Source: an uncultured Parabacteroides sp. (GTDB lineage: Bacteria; Bacteroidota; Bacteroidia; Bacteroidales; Tannerellaceae). From it: a stretch of DNA of 24,676 bases. Location: the NCBI GenBank assembly GCA_900547435.1, contig URGO01000026.1, positions 1 to 24,676 of the forward strand, in the 5' to 3' direction. This document shows positions 16,870 to 24,618 of this stretch, one piece after another (within the stretch, counting starts at the first letter, position 1; every line of letters begins with the position of its first letter). The position numbers were made by a program, and so were the translations under genes. The notes under the pieces are model-generated. The model was given only the letters and a program-made list of their open reading frames with translations. It was not told the DNA's origin and made no database searches.

Positions 16870-18390
16870 ATGATGACTCAAAGAAAAGTTAGAGTCCGTT
16901 TTGCACCCAGCCCTACAGGCGCGTTGCATATCGGAGGTGTTCGTACAGCATTATACAATTACTTGTTTGCCAAGCAAAATGGTGGAGACTTAATCTTGCG
17001 CATTGAAGATACTGATTCTCATCGTTTCGTTCCGGGAGCCGAAGATTATATTATCGAAGCCCTGACGTGGTTAGGTATTCATTTTGATGAAGGCGTAGGA
17101 TTCGGCGGTAATTATGGTCCGTACCGCCAAAGTGAACGTCGTGAAATCTATAAGAAATATGTCAACCAGCTCTTGGATTCCGATCATGCATATATCGCAT
17201 TTGATACCCCGGAAGAACTGGATGCAAAAAGAAAAGAGATACCCAATTTCCAATATGACGCGTCTACCCGTATGCAGATGCGCAACTCACTGACGTTATC
17301 TGCCGAAGAAACACAAGCGCTGATTGCATCCAGGCATCAATATGTGGTCCGCGTAAAGATCGAACCAAACGAAGATATCCATGTCAATGACCTTATCCGT
17401 TGTGAAGTGGTTATCAACTCTTCCATCTTAGATGATAAGGTGCTGTATAAATCGGCAGACCAACTACCAACCTATCATTTGGCAAACATCGTGGACGATC
17501 ACTTGATGGAAGTGACACACGTTATCCGAGGTGAAGAATGGTTGCCCAGCGCACCGTTACATGTGCTTTTATACCGTTATTTCGGATGGGCCGATACAAT
17601 GCCTCAGTTCGCGCATCTTTCTCTATTGTTGAAACCGGAAGGAAACGGAAAGTTAAGCAAACGTGATGGTGATCGTTTAGGTTTCCCGGTTTTCCCGTTA
17701 GAGTGGCACGATCCCAAGAGCGGAGAAATCTCATCCGGATACCGCGAAAGCGGATACTTACCGGAAGCCGTTGTCAACTTCTTGGCTTTACTGGGATGGA
17801 ATCCGGGCAATGACAAAGAAGTCATGAGCATGGACGAACTCATTCAAGCATTCGATTTGCACCATTGCAGCAAAAGTGGAGCCAAGTTTGACTATGAAAA
17901 AGCTAAATGGTTCAATCATCAATATATCCAGATGAAAGACAATAAAGAAATAGCTGCACTCTTTATGCCTATCTTGGAAGCACACGGTGTGAAAGCTGAA
18001 CCTGCTTATGTGGAAAAAGTAGTAGGCATGATGAAAGACCGCGTTAGTTTCATCAAAGATTTATGGGGAACGACTTCCTTCTTCTTCATCGCTCCAACGG
18101 AATATGATGAGAAAACCCGCAAGAAACGCTGGAAAGAAGATAGCGCAGCTCAATTAGGCGAATTTATCGAAGTACTGCGTGAACACGAACCGTTCGATAT
18201 AGAAAGCACAGAAAATGCAGCAAAAGCTTGGATAGAAAGTAAAGGATATCACTTAGGAAACATCATGAATGCCGCCCGATTGGCGTTAGTGGGCGAAGGA
18301 AAAGGTCCGCATATCTTCGATATCACCGAGGCGTTGGGCAAAGAAGAGTCTATCCGCCGTATTCAACGGGCTATTGAGGTTTTAAAATAA
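16870..18390 (+). CDS. gltX: Glutamate-tRNA ligase
   Basis: A 506-residue class I aminoacyl-tRNA synthetase that charges tRNA-Glu. VRVRFAPSPTGALHIGG (7-23) holds the HIGH-type motif HIGG, and KLSKR (261-265) is the KMSKS counterpart, here within the KLSKRDGDRLGFPVFP context that I associate with Bacteroidetes enzymes. LILRIEDTD is the expected glutamate/tRNA-contacting stretch. Two ATG codons (16870 and 16873) are tandem; a TTG at 16849 would add seven unconserved residues and is rejected. Length is normal. Its promoter is divergent from the membrane phosphodiesterase gene, and it is followed by a 121-bp repeat-filled gap before waaA. Confidence 0.97.
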   Translation: MMTQRKVRVRFAPSPTGALHIGGVRTALYNYLFAKQNGGDLILRIEDTDSHRFVPGAEDYIIEALTWLGIHFDEGVGFGGNYGPYRQSERREIYKKYVNQLLDSDHAYIAFDTPEELDAKRKEIPNFQYDASTRMQMRNSLTLSAEETQALIASRHQYVVRVKIEPNEDIHVNDLIRCEVVINSSILDDKVLYKSADQLPTYHLANIVDDHLMEVTHVIRGEEWLPSAPLHVLLYRYFGWADTMPQFAHLSLLLKPEGNGKLSKRDGDRLGFPVFPLEWHDPKSGEISSGYRESGYLPEAVVNFLALLGWNPGNDKEVMSMDELIQAFDLHHCSKSGAKFDYEKAKWFNHQYIQMKDNKEIAALFMPILEAHGVKAEPAYVEKVVGMMKDRVSFIKDLWGTTSFFFIAPTEYDEKTRKKRWKEDSAAQLGEFIEVLREHEPFDIESTENAAKAWIESKGYHLGNIMNAARLALVGEGKGPHIFDITEALGKEESIRRIQRAIEVLK

Positions 18391-18396
18391 ATTGAG

Positions 18397-18506
18397 GAAG
18401 TTAGAGGTTAGAAGTTGGAAGCTTGCTTTATATTATTCTATATTCAAGATTCTAACATCTAAACTCTAACTTCTACATTCCATATTCAAACTTCCAAACT
18501 CCAACA
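18397..18506. repeat. Degenerate 7-bp repeat tract with inverted arms
   Basis: From 18451 to 18506 the sequence divides into eight consecutive heptamers that all begin with TC: TCTAACA, TCTAAAC, TCTAACT, TCTACAT, TCCATAT, TCAAACT, TCCAAAC, TCCAACA. On the left, TTAGAGG, TTAGAAG, TTGGAAG (18401-18421) are the same pattern in reverse complement. As a result 18397-18418 pairs with 18452-18473 (19 of 22 positions) around a 33-base loop. The tract ends 5 bases before the waaA ATG, so it forms most of the gltX-waaA spacer and would be in the waaA leader if transcribed. Function unknown. Confidence 0.75.
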
Positions 18507-18511
18507 ACAAC

Positions 18512-19759
18512 ATGTACAGCATACTCATTCACTTTTATGCCTTTATCGTATCACTTATCGCCCCTTTTCACAAAAAAGCAAGACTGATGCGTGCAGGGCA
18601 ACGGAAGACGTATAGGATTCTACGCGCTAACATACAACAAGGAGAACAATACATTTGGTTTCATGCGGCCTCCTTGGGTGAGTTTGAACAAGGCCGCCCC
18701 ATGATAGAGAAGATTAAAGCTAATTATCCTCAATATAAAATTTTACTGACTTTCTTCTCCCCATCAGGATATGAAGTCCGGAAGAACTATTCAGGTGCGG
18801 ATGTAATTTGCTACCTGCCATTCGATACGCCATGCAGAGTCAGTAAATTTCTGGAATTGGCACACCCTGTAGCAGCCGTTTTCATCAAATATGAATTTTG
18901 GGGAAATTACCTGCGAGAGTTGAAAAAACGGAATATCCCGACATTCATCATCTCTACTATCTTCCGGCGCGAGCAGCTCTTTTTCCAATGGTTCGGAGCT
19001 CCCTACCGCAAAATGCTGTCTTGCTTCACCCATCTTTATGTACAGGATGAATACTCGAAGAATCTACTGGCCGAATATGGGATAACGAATGTTACCATTG
19101 CTGGAGACACTCGTTTTGACCGGGTACAAGACATCCGGAATAACGCCAAGGAATTGCCGCTGATTGATAAATTCGTTCATAAAGAGAATGGTGAGAAACA
19201 GCTGACGTTAGTAGTCGGAAGTTCCTGGCCGCAAGATGAATCTTTTCTGATTCCTTATTTCAATAGGAATCCGGGGATGAAGCTAATCATCGCGCCTCAT
19301 GAAATTCATGCAGAGCATCTGTCTGCCATCGAAACTCTTTTGAAGCGTCCCGCAATCCGTCTCTCTCAAGTCAAATCGGAAGCAGACCTGCAAGGGAAGG
19401 ATTGTCTGATTATCGATTGCTTCGGGATGCTTTCTTCCATCTACCGATATGGAGAAATAGCCTACATCGGCGGAGGCTTTGGTGCCGGCATCCACAACAC
19501 TCTGGAAGCTGCCGTATATGGTGTTCCGGTGTTGTTCGGACCCAGATACCACAAATTCAAGGAGGCTAAGGACCTGATTCGAGTCGGTGGTGGTTTTGCG
19601 CTTTCCGATGGGAAAGCATTTGAAGCACTGCTGGATGAACTGGTTTCCCACAGAGAGAAGTTGGCTTTGGCCGGTAGAGCCGCCGGAGACTTCGTGCATC
19701 GCCAAACCGGAGCGACTGAATTAATCCTTCCTCAAATCATAGAAAAGCTTAAAGGTTAA
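18512..19759 (+). CDS. waaA: 3-deoxy-D-manno-octulosonic acid transferase
   Basis: A 415-residue GT30-family Kdo transferase, which adds Kdo to lipid A precursors at the cytoplasmic face of the inner membrane. An N-terminal hydrophobic anchor (about 3-18) is followed by WFHAASLGEFEQGRP (49-63) with the conserved ASLGE motif (Glu57). KYEFWGNYLRELKKRNIP and the donor-side VVGSSWPQDES are also conserved, as is YIGGGFGAGIHNTLEAAVYG with PVLFGPRYHKFKEA after it. Length is standard. The gene probably has its own leader carrying the heptamer repeat, and it is closed by a strong hairpin terminator. Confidence 0.95.
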   Translation: MYSILIHFYAFIVSLIAPFHKKARLMRAGQRKTYRILRANIQQGEQYIWFHAASLGEFEQGRPMIEKIKANYPQYKILLTFFSPSGYEVRKNYSGADVICYLPFDTPCRVSKFLELAHPVAAVFIKYEFWGNYLRELKKRNIPTFIISTIFRREQLFFQWFGAPYRKMLSCFTHLYVQDEYSKNLLAEYGITNVTIAGDTRFDRVQDIRNNAKELPLIDKFVHKENGEKQLTLVVGSSWPQDESFLIPYFNRNPGMKLIIAPHEIHAEHLSAIETLLKRPAIRLSQVKSEADLQGKDCLIIDCFGMLSSIYRYGEIAYIGGGFGAGIHNTLEAAVYGVPVLFGPRYHKFKEAKDLIRVGGGFALSDGKAFEALLDELVSHREKLALAGRAAGDFVHRQTGATELILPQIIEKLKG

Positions 19760-19764
19760 TGAGG

Positions 19765-19804
19765 CGACAAGGGAACAGAGCAACTGTTCCCTTGTCGTTT
19801 TTTT
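19765..19804 (+). terminator. Rho-independent terminator of waaA
   Basis: CGACAAGGGAACAG (19765-19778) and CTGTTCCCTTGTCG (19784-19797) form a perfect 14-bp stem with a 5-base loop, followed by seven T (19798-19804). On the opposite strand there is no T-run after the hairpin, so it serves chiefly waaA, though it may also block read-through from the convergent ACT gene. Confidence 0.93.
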
Positions 19805-19807
19805 AGC

Positions 19808-20239
19808 TTACTCGTCAATCTTCTTCAAATCACCTTCGCTTACATAATGCATCTGGTGCGAGCGGATTACCTGAAGGGCCGTTTCGCGATTATTGGTACG
19901 CAGTATCAAGATCGATTTATCTCTAATCGAGAAGCAATACATATACTCAATATTCAATCCTGCCTCGGTAAACGCTTGTAATGTCCGCGAGAAACCGGAT
20001 GCATCCGAATCTGTGACGATAGCCAGCACGTCCGTCAGATTCGCGCTCACGTTGTTTTCTTTCAGAATCTGATAAGCTTGCAGCGGGTCGTTTACGATTA
20101 TACGCAGAATGCCATACTCGGAAGTGTCTGCTACGGTGGCTGCAATAATCCGGATATTCGACGCCGACAGCAAGTTTAGTATCTGAGGCATTTTGCCACA
20201 TTTATTCTCCAGGAAAATAGAAATTTGATGCACTGTCAT
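19808..20239 (-). CDS. Tandem ACT-domain protein
   Basis: A 143-residue protein with two ACT-like modules. The first (about 1-70) starts VHQISIFLENKCGKMPQILNLLSASNIRI; the second (about 72-140) has DASGFSRTLQAFTEAGLNIEYMYCF. ACT domains bind amino acids or other small ligands as regulators. No catalytic domain is attached. It lies 19 bp downstream of paaK on the same strand, an arrangement that recurs in Bacteroidetes and other anaerobes, so it probably senses a ligand linked to aryl-acid metabolism; this is inference. The convergent waaA terminator lies just beyond its stop. Confidence 0.85.
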   Translation of the reverse strand: MTVHQISIFLENKCGKMPQILNLLSASNIRIIAATVADTSEYGILRIIVNDPLQAYQILKENNVSANLTDVLAIVTDSDASGFSRTLQAFTEAGLNIEYMYCFSIRDKSILILRTNNRETALQVIRSHQMHYVSEGDLKKIDE

Positions 20240-20258
20240 ACTTGTATCTTTTATAGGA

Positions 20259-21569
20259 TTAACAAATCTTCCGCAAGTCTTTTACGCGGACAGCCTTTCC
20301 TCCGTCTGCGCTGGGTAATGAGCCTTTGGCTACCAATCGAACGCGGGGAGTCAACAGTAATTCGTCCTTCAGTTGGCGTGTTACCGCTTTTTCCAGGCTT
20401 TGGAGCTTGCTGTAATCGTCTGTGAATAGGTCGCTCAGCTCTACCTCGATAGTCATTTCGTCGTTATAGCCTACCGTCTCGATGGTTATCAGGTAGTTGC
20501 TTCCCAGTTCTTTGAAGTTCATCAGAATCTTCTCTATCTGAATCGGGAAGATATTCACGCCCTTCAGGATGATCATGTCGTCGCTGCGGCCTTTGAAGCG
20601 TGCCAATCTCCGATGCGTACGTCCGCAAGGACAATCGCCGGGCAGGAAGCAGGTCAGGTCACGCGTGCGATAGCGCAGCAAAGGCATTGCTTCGCGGTTG
20701 ATTGTCGTCAGTACCAATTCTCCGACTTCGCCTTCCGGTACCGGTTCAAGGGTTATCGGATCTACGATTTCGGCTATTACGTTGTCTTCCCAGATGTGCA
20801 ATCCGTTCTGCTCCTTGCATTCGAAGGCGACACCGGGGCCGTTCATTTCCGGCATACCAAAGCAGTTGTAGGCCTTTACGCCCAGCAATTCTTCGATGCG
20901 CTGACGCTGTTCTTCCGAGTGGGGCTCGGCTCCGATACATACCGTGTGCAATTTTGTGTCGCGGCGGGGGTCGATTCCCATTTCATACATCACCTCGGCC
21001 AGGCGGGTCGCATAGCTGGGGATGATATGCAGGCAGGTTGTGCCGAAATCGGTAATGAACTTAATCTGGCGCTTCGTGTTTCCCGCTGCCGCCGGAACCG
21101 TCAAGGCTCCCAGCCGCTCTGCACCATACTGGAATCCCAGTCCGCCGGTAAACATGCCGTAGCCTGAGGTGTTTTGGAATACGTCCGTGTCGCGCAGCCC
21201 GACCATATACATGCAACGCGCCACTTGGTTTGCCCACTGGTCCAAATCCCTGGCCGAATGCAGCACCACCGTAGGGTTGCCCGTCGTTCCGCTTGAGGAG
21301 TGGATGCGGACACATTCGCGGAGCGGGATGGCCACCATTCCGTAGGGATAGTGCGAACGCAAATCGTCTTTGGTCGTGAACGGTATCTTCCGCAGGTCGT
21401 CCAGCGTCCGGATGGAATCCGGCGTCAATCCGTTCTTCTCAAACACCTCTTTATAGAAGGGCGACTTTATCGCCTGCCGTACGGTCTCTTTCAAACGCTC
21501 CAGCTGGAATGCCTCCAGCCGGCTGCGTTCCATCGTCTCAATCTCTTCTTGCCAATATTGATTCTCCAT
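20259..21569 (-). CDS. paaK: Phenylacetate-CoA ligase
   Basis: A 436-residue adenylate-forming enzyme of the PaaK family, which activates phenylacetate or related aryl acids to CoA thioesters using ATP. Motifs are HSSSGTTGNPTV (90-101, the phosphate loop), YNCFGMPEMNGPGVAFEC (adenine/acyl pocket), LRYRTRDLT, and GRSDDMIILKGVNIFPIQIE with the flexible hinge typical of PaaK. The C-terminal lysine-containing GGKAVRVKDLR completes the family pattern. Normal length. It is co-oriented with the ACT-domain gene directly downstream. No other phenylacetate-pathway gene and no indolepyruvate ferredoxin oxidoreductase is in the window, so its role may be salvage of aryl acids from amino acid fermentation. 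Confidence 0.94.
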   Translation of the reverse strand: MENQYWQEEIETMERSRLEAFQLERLKETVRQAIKSPFYKEVFEKNGLTPDSIRTLDDLRKIPFTTKDDLRSHYPYGMVAIPLRECVRIHSSSGTTGNPTVVLHSARDLDQWANQVARCMYMVGLRDTDVFQNTSGYGMFTGGLGFQYGAERLGALTVPAAAGNTKRQIKFITDFGTTCLHIIPSYATRLAEVMYEMGIDPRRDTKLHTVCIGAEPHSEEQRQRIEELLGVKAYNCFGMPEMNGPGVAFECKEQNGLHIWEDNVIAEIVDPITLEPVPEGEVGELVLTTINREAMPLLRYRTRDLTCFLPGDCPCGRTHRRLARFKGRSDDMIILKGVNIFPIQIEKILMNFKELGSNYLITIETVGYNDEMTIEVELSDLFTDDYSKLQSLEKAVTRQLKDELLLTPRVRLVAKGSLPSADGGKAVRVKDLRKIC

Positions 21570-21629
21570 TTGTATGTTGTTTTGTTTTTATTATCTGCTT
21601 GACTCTTGCTGCCTCGTTCTGCCCTTCGG

Positions 21630-22952
21630 TTACAGTTTGGGCAGCTCCCACGGGGCGCGGTAATAGGCTTTCGACAGGGCGGTTGCCTCCTCGTCGCCAA
21701 CGAATAGATGCCTGTCGTCGTCCCAGCGCACCTCCCTGCCCACACGGCAGGAGATATTTGCCAGGTGAGACAATTTGGCCACGCGCGCGCCAATCTCTAC
21801 ATCCGCATTCGGACGTTTGCGGTCTTTGATGCAGGCCAGCATATTTCCCACGTGGTTGTACAGGCCTTTGCCTTCGCCCTTCCGGAAAGGCACGGCTTCC
21901 ATACGGGCCTCTTTTCCGGCTATTACGGGAATCACCTCCCATCCGGCACGGTCCAGTACCAGTGTACCGTTCTCGCCGAAGAAGGCCAAGCCCTCCTTCC
22001 GGTCATACAGTCCGTGATTGATGCCACATGCGTGGTCCCAGATGATATTGAAATCCTTATAGGTATAGGTAGCCATCAGCGTGTCCGGCGTTTCCATCGC
22101 ATCGGTCGGATAGGCAAACTTGCCTCCGCTGCCGTACACCCGCAGAGGCAGGCCGGCATTCATTCCCTCCAGCGCGTAATCCAGCAAGTGTACCCCCCAG
22201 TCGGACATCAATCCTCCGGCATAATCCCAGAAGAAGCGGAAGTTGTAATGGAAGCGGTACGGATTGAACGGCCGTTTCGGGGCAGGTCCCAGCCACATAT
22301 CGTAATCCACACCCGCAGGAGGGTCGCAATCCGGCTTGACGGGAAGGGTAGGCTTGCTATCCTGATAAGCCCAAACCTTGACGGTACGTATGCGACCGAT
22401 TCCCCCCTGCTTCAGGTAGTCGGCAGCCTCGTCCCAATGCGGGTCGCTGCGTTGCCATTGCCCTACCTGCACAATCCGGTCATACTTGCGCGCCGCCTTC
22501 ACCATCAGGTCGCATTCCTCTATCGTGTTGGACAGTGGTTTCTCTACGTAGACATCCTTTCCGGCCTGACATGCCCACGCCGTAGGCAGGCAATGCCTAT
22601 GGTCCGGTGTACCGATGATGACCACATCCACGTCTTTATTATCTATCACCCTGCGCCAATCTTTATACAGATGCGGAACCTTCTTTCCGGTGTTCTTCTC
22701 CACATCGGCGGCACGCTTGTTCAGCCACTCGTCGTCCACGTCACACAGCGCAACGCATTCCACCTCCGGATATTGCAGGAATGTACTCAAATCTCCAAAT
22801 CCCATGCTGCGACAGCCTATCAGGGCGACTTTCACCTTATTGCTGGGAGCCATCGCGCCATAGACCGAGGCGTAGGATGCCCCCATCAGCGGACTCAATC
22901 CCAGGCCTGCAGCCGATAATACTGTTTTCTGTAAAAAATCTCGTCTGTTCAC
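21630..22952 (-). CDS. Gfo/Idh/MocA-family oxidoreductase with twin-arginine leader
   Basis: A 440-residue NAD(P)-dependent oxidoreductase of the Gfo/Idh/MocA family, usually acting on sugars or sugar derivatives. The N-terminus MNRRDFLQKTVLSAAGLGL is a twin-arginine (Tat) signal, implying export to the periplasm. The nucleotide-binding loop VALIGCRSMG (42-51) deviates from the usual GxGxxG. VYVEKPLSNT contains the conserved EKP (137-139), and DWGVHLLDYALE the expected catalytic-region residues. There is no ATG before the RR motif. A GTG at 22952 starts the leader exactly; in-frame TTG codons at 22985 and 22973 are alternatives that add up to 11 polar residues. Substrate unknown. It lies 60 bp upstream of paaK, probably as a separate unit. 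Confidence 0.9.
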   Translation of the reverse strand: MNRRDFLQKTVLSAAGLGLSPLMGASYASVYGAMAPSNKVKVALIGCRSMGFGDLSTFLQYPEVECVALCDVDDEWLNKRAADVEKNTGKKVPHLYKDWRRVIDNKDVDVVIIGTPDHRHCLPTAWACQAGKDVYVEKPLSNTIEECDLMVKAARKYDRIVQVGQWQRSDPHWDEAADYLKQGGIGRIRTVKVWAYQDSKPTLPVKPDCDPPAGVDYDMWLGPAPKRPFNPYRFHYNFRFFWDYAGGLMSDWGVHLLDYALEGMNAGLPLRVYGSGGKFAYPTDAMETPDTLMATYTYKDFNIIWDHACGINHGLYDRKEGLAFFGENGTLVLDRAGWEVIPVIAGKEARMEAVPFRKGEGKGLYNHVGNMLACIKDRKRPNADVEIGARVAKLSHLANISCRVGREVRWDDDRHLFVGDEEATALSKAYYRAPWELPKL

Positions 22953-23039
22953 GGTATTTTGTTTTATTTGCAATTTCTGTTGCAATATTACACATTATTT
23001 TTTTAATTCTTCCCGGTTCCTACCGAATTCTTCATTCCG

Positions 23040-23867
23040 TCAGACCGCTTCCTCCAAATCCTCGCTGTCCGTTACTTCCTCTTCCGAGGGGATTTCGGGA
23101 TTCTTCTGATGCGCCCGTTTCTGCGCCATACTCTGATTGTAGGTTGTCTTGAAGCTGCGCGTCACGGCGTTCATCTCGTTAATCAGCTGCGTGGTGTAGG
23201 TCACGGTGTCCTCCTGTTCGGCCGTTACCGAGGCAATGATGGCCGAGGCGCGTATCAAATCCTCGATTTCCAGCAGCGTGTCGTCGGTCATCCGGCGCAA
23301 CTCATCGGTCGTCACCTGCAAGTAGCGGGTGTGGCGCACCTGGATGCGGCGCGCCTTGGCCTCCTCGAAAGCATCGTTGGCAGCCTCCAGCTTATCTATC
23401 GTGTCCTGCAGATTCAGCGTCTGAATGGCGTTCCGCAAATCCATTTCCCCCAAATCGGCCAGCAAACCTTTGATAGAGGCCGTCTCGGCATCGTGCGCCT
23501 CGTCCTGAATCCCCTTGTAGGGGCGCACCACGATGTCCAGCAGCAGAGCTGCCGAGCGGATTTCATCGTCGATAGACAGCAGTCCGTTTGACACCAGATA
23601 AAACAACAACGAAACCAGCCGTCCGCGCTCCGTGTTGTGGCGCGTGGTCTCCTGCGTGTCCGCGCTTGCCTGCGCCACCTTGTTGCGGTCAATCAGTTCG
23701 TTTACATACTTCTGATATTTTTCAACCAGCTCTTCCGATACGTGCGCTCTGTCGCTCAACGAAGCTTTCTGCTCCAGCACCTTGTACTGCGCCAAATGAT
23801 AAGAGGCATGCAACGCATTCGTGTATCTCCGGCTGTTGCTTCCTTCAAATTCAGTGATTCTACTCAT
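23040..23867 (-). CDS. DUF6261 family protein
   Basis: A 275-residue soluble, mostly helical protein that I recognise as the Bacteroidales DUF6261 family, whose function is unknown. It has no signal peptide or membrane segment. The central part (about residues 140-230, for example NLQDTIDKLEAANDAFEEAKARR) looks coiled-coil-like, and the last 25 residues are strongly acidic (SEEEVTDSEDLEEAV). Codon use is GC-rich like its minus-strand neighbours. The ATG at 23867 is preceded by an AT-rich stretch that could hold a promoter (TATATTTA on the minus strand), and just beyond that lies the 41-bp repeat array. Confidence 0.75.
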   Translation of the reverse strand: MSRITEFEGSNSRRYTNALHASYHLAQYKVLEQKASLSDRAHVSEELVEKYQKYVNELIDRNKVAQASADTQETTRHNTERGRLVSLLFYLVSNGLLSIDDEIRSAALLLDIVVRPYKGIQDEAHDAETASIKGLLADLGEMDLRNAIQTLNLQDTIDKLEAANDAFEEAKARRIQVRHTRYLQVTTDELRRMTDDTLLEIEDLIRASAIIASVTAEQEDTVTYTTQLINEMNAVTRSFKTTYNQSMAQKRAHQKNPEIPSEEEVTDSEDLEEAV

Positions 23868-23898
23868 TTACATTAATTTTAAATATATACTAAAATAC

Positions 23899-24350
23899 CC
23901 ATCCTGCCGCTCGGAGGCTATCCTCCGCAAGCAGCACCGCTTCCGAGTGACACGGAAGCCCTGCCGATGGAAAAATCTGCTATCTGTGTGACATAAAACT
24001 TCTGCCGACCGAAATTTCCGCCTTCCGAGTGGCACGAAACCCCAATCTCCGAAAAATCCTTCCCTCCGAGCGACACGAAAGCCATGCCGCCAGAAAAAAT
24101 CGCTTTCCATGCAAAGCGGAACAGCCGTTTCGCGCAAAAACAGACCTCCCATGCGGCACGGAAAGCGAAATTTCCGAAAGCGATAGATTCCATGCCACGC
24201 AGGAGGCTGTTTTCCGGCAAAAAATGGGCTTCCATGCCACGCGGAAGCCGTAGATTTTCAAAGACAAGAGATTCGAGCCACTCGGAAGGCAGGACATTCC
24301 GGCGACAAGGCCTCCGCGTGACGCAGAAGCCCCCAAAAACTAAAAGCCCA
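23899..24350. repeat. Array of eleven degenerate 41-bp repeats with palindromic cores
   Basis: This region holds no gene I can support. Using the GGAAGCC-like element as anchor, units sit at 23913, 23954, 23995, 24036, 24077, 24118, 24160, 24202, 24243, 24284 and 24325: eight steps of 41 bp and two of 42 bp. Several units contain a hairpin, for example GCTTCCG/CGGAAGC at 23939-23959 (7-base loop) and GGCTTCC/GGAAGCC at 24227-24249 (9-base loop). The spacer half of most units is purine-rich around a TTCCG-AAAA element. Units differ from one another at many positions, so the array is old or under loose constraint. There are no unique spacers, so it is not CRISPR. I recognise no named repeat family. 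Confidence 0.85.
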
Positions 24351-24505
24351 TGCTTCGTATCTACCGACACTCCGCACAGGCATTTAGTATTCCCCCGGGA
24401 TGAATCGGGGATAATCCCTTTACAAGGGAAACAATTAGATGCTTTCACCAATTCCGTCATGGTAAAAGAAGTTAACATTTCACTTAAATCATAAATAACA
24501 TTCAT
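23918..24505 (-). other. Questionable reading frame through the repeat array
   Basis: A 195-codon frame begins MNVIYDLSEMLTSFTMTELV at ATG 24505, preceded by AAAAGGG, and runs without a stop through the whole 41-bp array. The first 45 residues look protein-like and follow a good -7 motif, so a short real gene start is possible. The remainder is translated repeat. Because the period is 41 bp, not a multiple of 3, each unit is read in a different frame, and other frames across the array are open too. I therefore do not call it a gene; at best it is a gene head whose 3' part has been overrun by repeats. Confidence 0.25.
24393..24429. other. Two adjacent small hairpins
   Basis: CCCCG (24393-24397) pairs with CGGGG (24406-24410), and TCCCTT (24415-24420) pairs with AAGGGA (24424-24429) around a 3-base loop. 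They lie 45-80 bp beyond the repeat array. No T-run follows on either strand. The stems also fall inside a questionable minus-strand reading frame. Confidence 0.4.
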
Positions 24506-24524
24506 CCCTTTTCTATTTGTAGAG

Positions 24525-24532
24525 CAAAGATA
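24525..24532 (-). promoter_or_regulatory. Minus-strand -7 element TATCTTTG
   Basis: Read on the minus strand, TATCTTTG fits the Bacteroidetes TAnnTTTG -7 consensus and lies 19 bp before the ATG at 24505. No clear -33 TTTG is seen at the usual distance. It points toward the repeat array and the DUF6261 gene. Confidence 0.4.
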
Positions 24533-24576
24533 CGATTTTAATTGGAAAATGATGCATAAATTCATGAAAATTTTTG

Positions 24577-24584
24577 TACATTTG
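24577..24584 (+). promoter_or_regulatory. Plus-strand -7 element TACATTTG
   Basis: TACATTTG fits the TAnnTTTG -7 consensus and points off the right edge, divergent from the motif at 24525-24532. Transcription from it would start near 24590, so the ATG at 24619 is a better start than the ATG at 24589. Confidence 0.4.
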
Positions 24585-24618
24585 TATCATGAACACACAT
24601 TGCAGAGTCCAACAGCAA

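Noticed and set aside
20613..21167. A 184-codon plus-strand frame opposite paaK
   Set aside because: It mirrors the paaK coding sequence, and its translation shows no domain or sensible N-terminus.
21708..22919. A 403-codon plus-strand frame opposite the Gfo/Idh gene
   Set aside because: It is fully antisense to a well-supported oxidoreductase, has no recognisable motif, and is explained by GC-rich codon bias leaving few stops on the opposite strand.
23899..24350. CRISPR array
   Set aside because: The whole 41-bp unit is repeated with drift, there are no unique spacers alternating with identical repeats, and no cas gene is nearby.
24084..24494. A 136-codon plus-strand frame over the repeat array
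   Set aside because: Translation is basic repeat-derived sequence, several frames are open over the same stretch, and the 41-bp period shifts frame at each unit.
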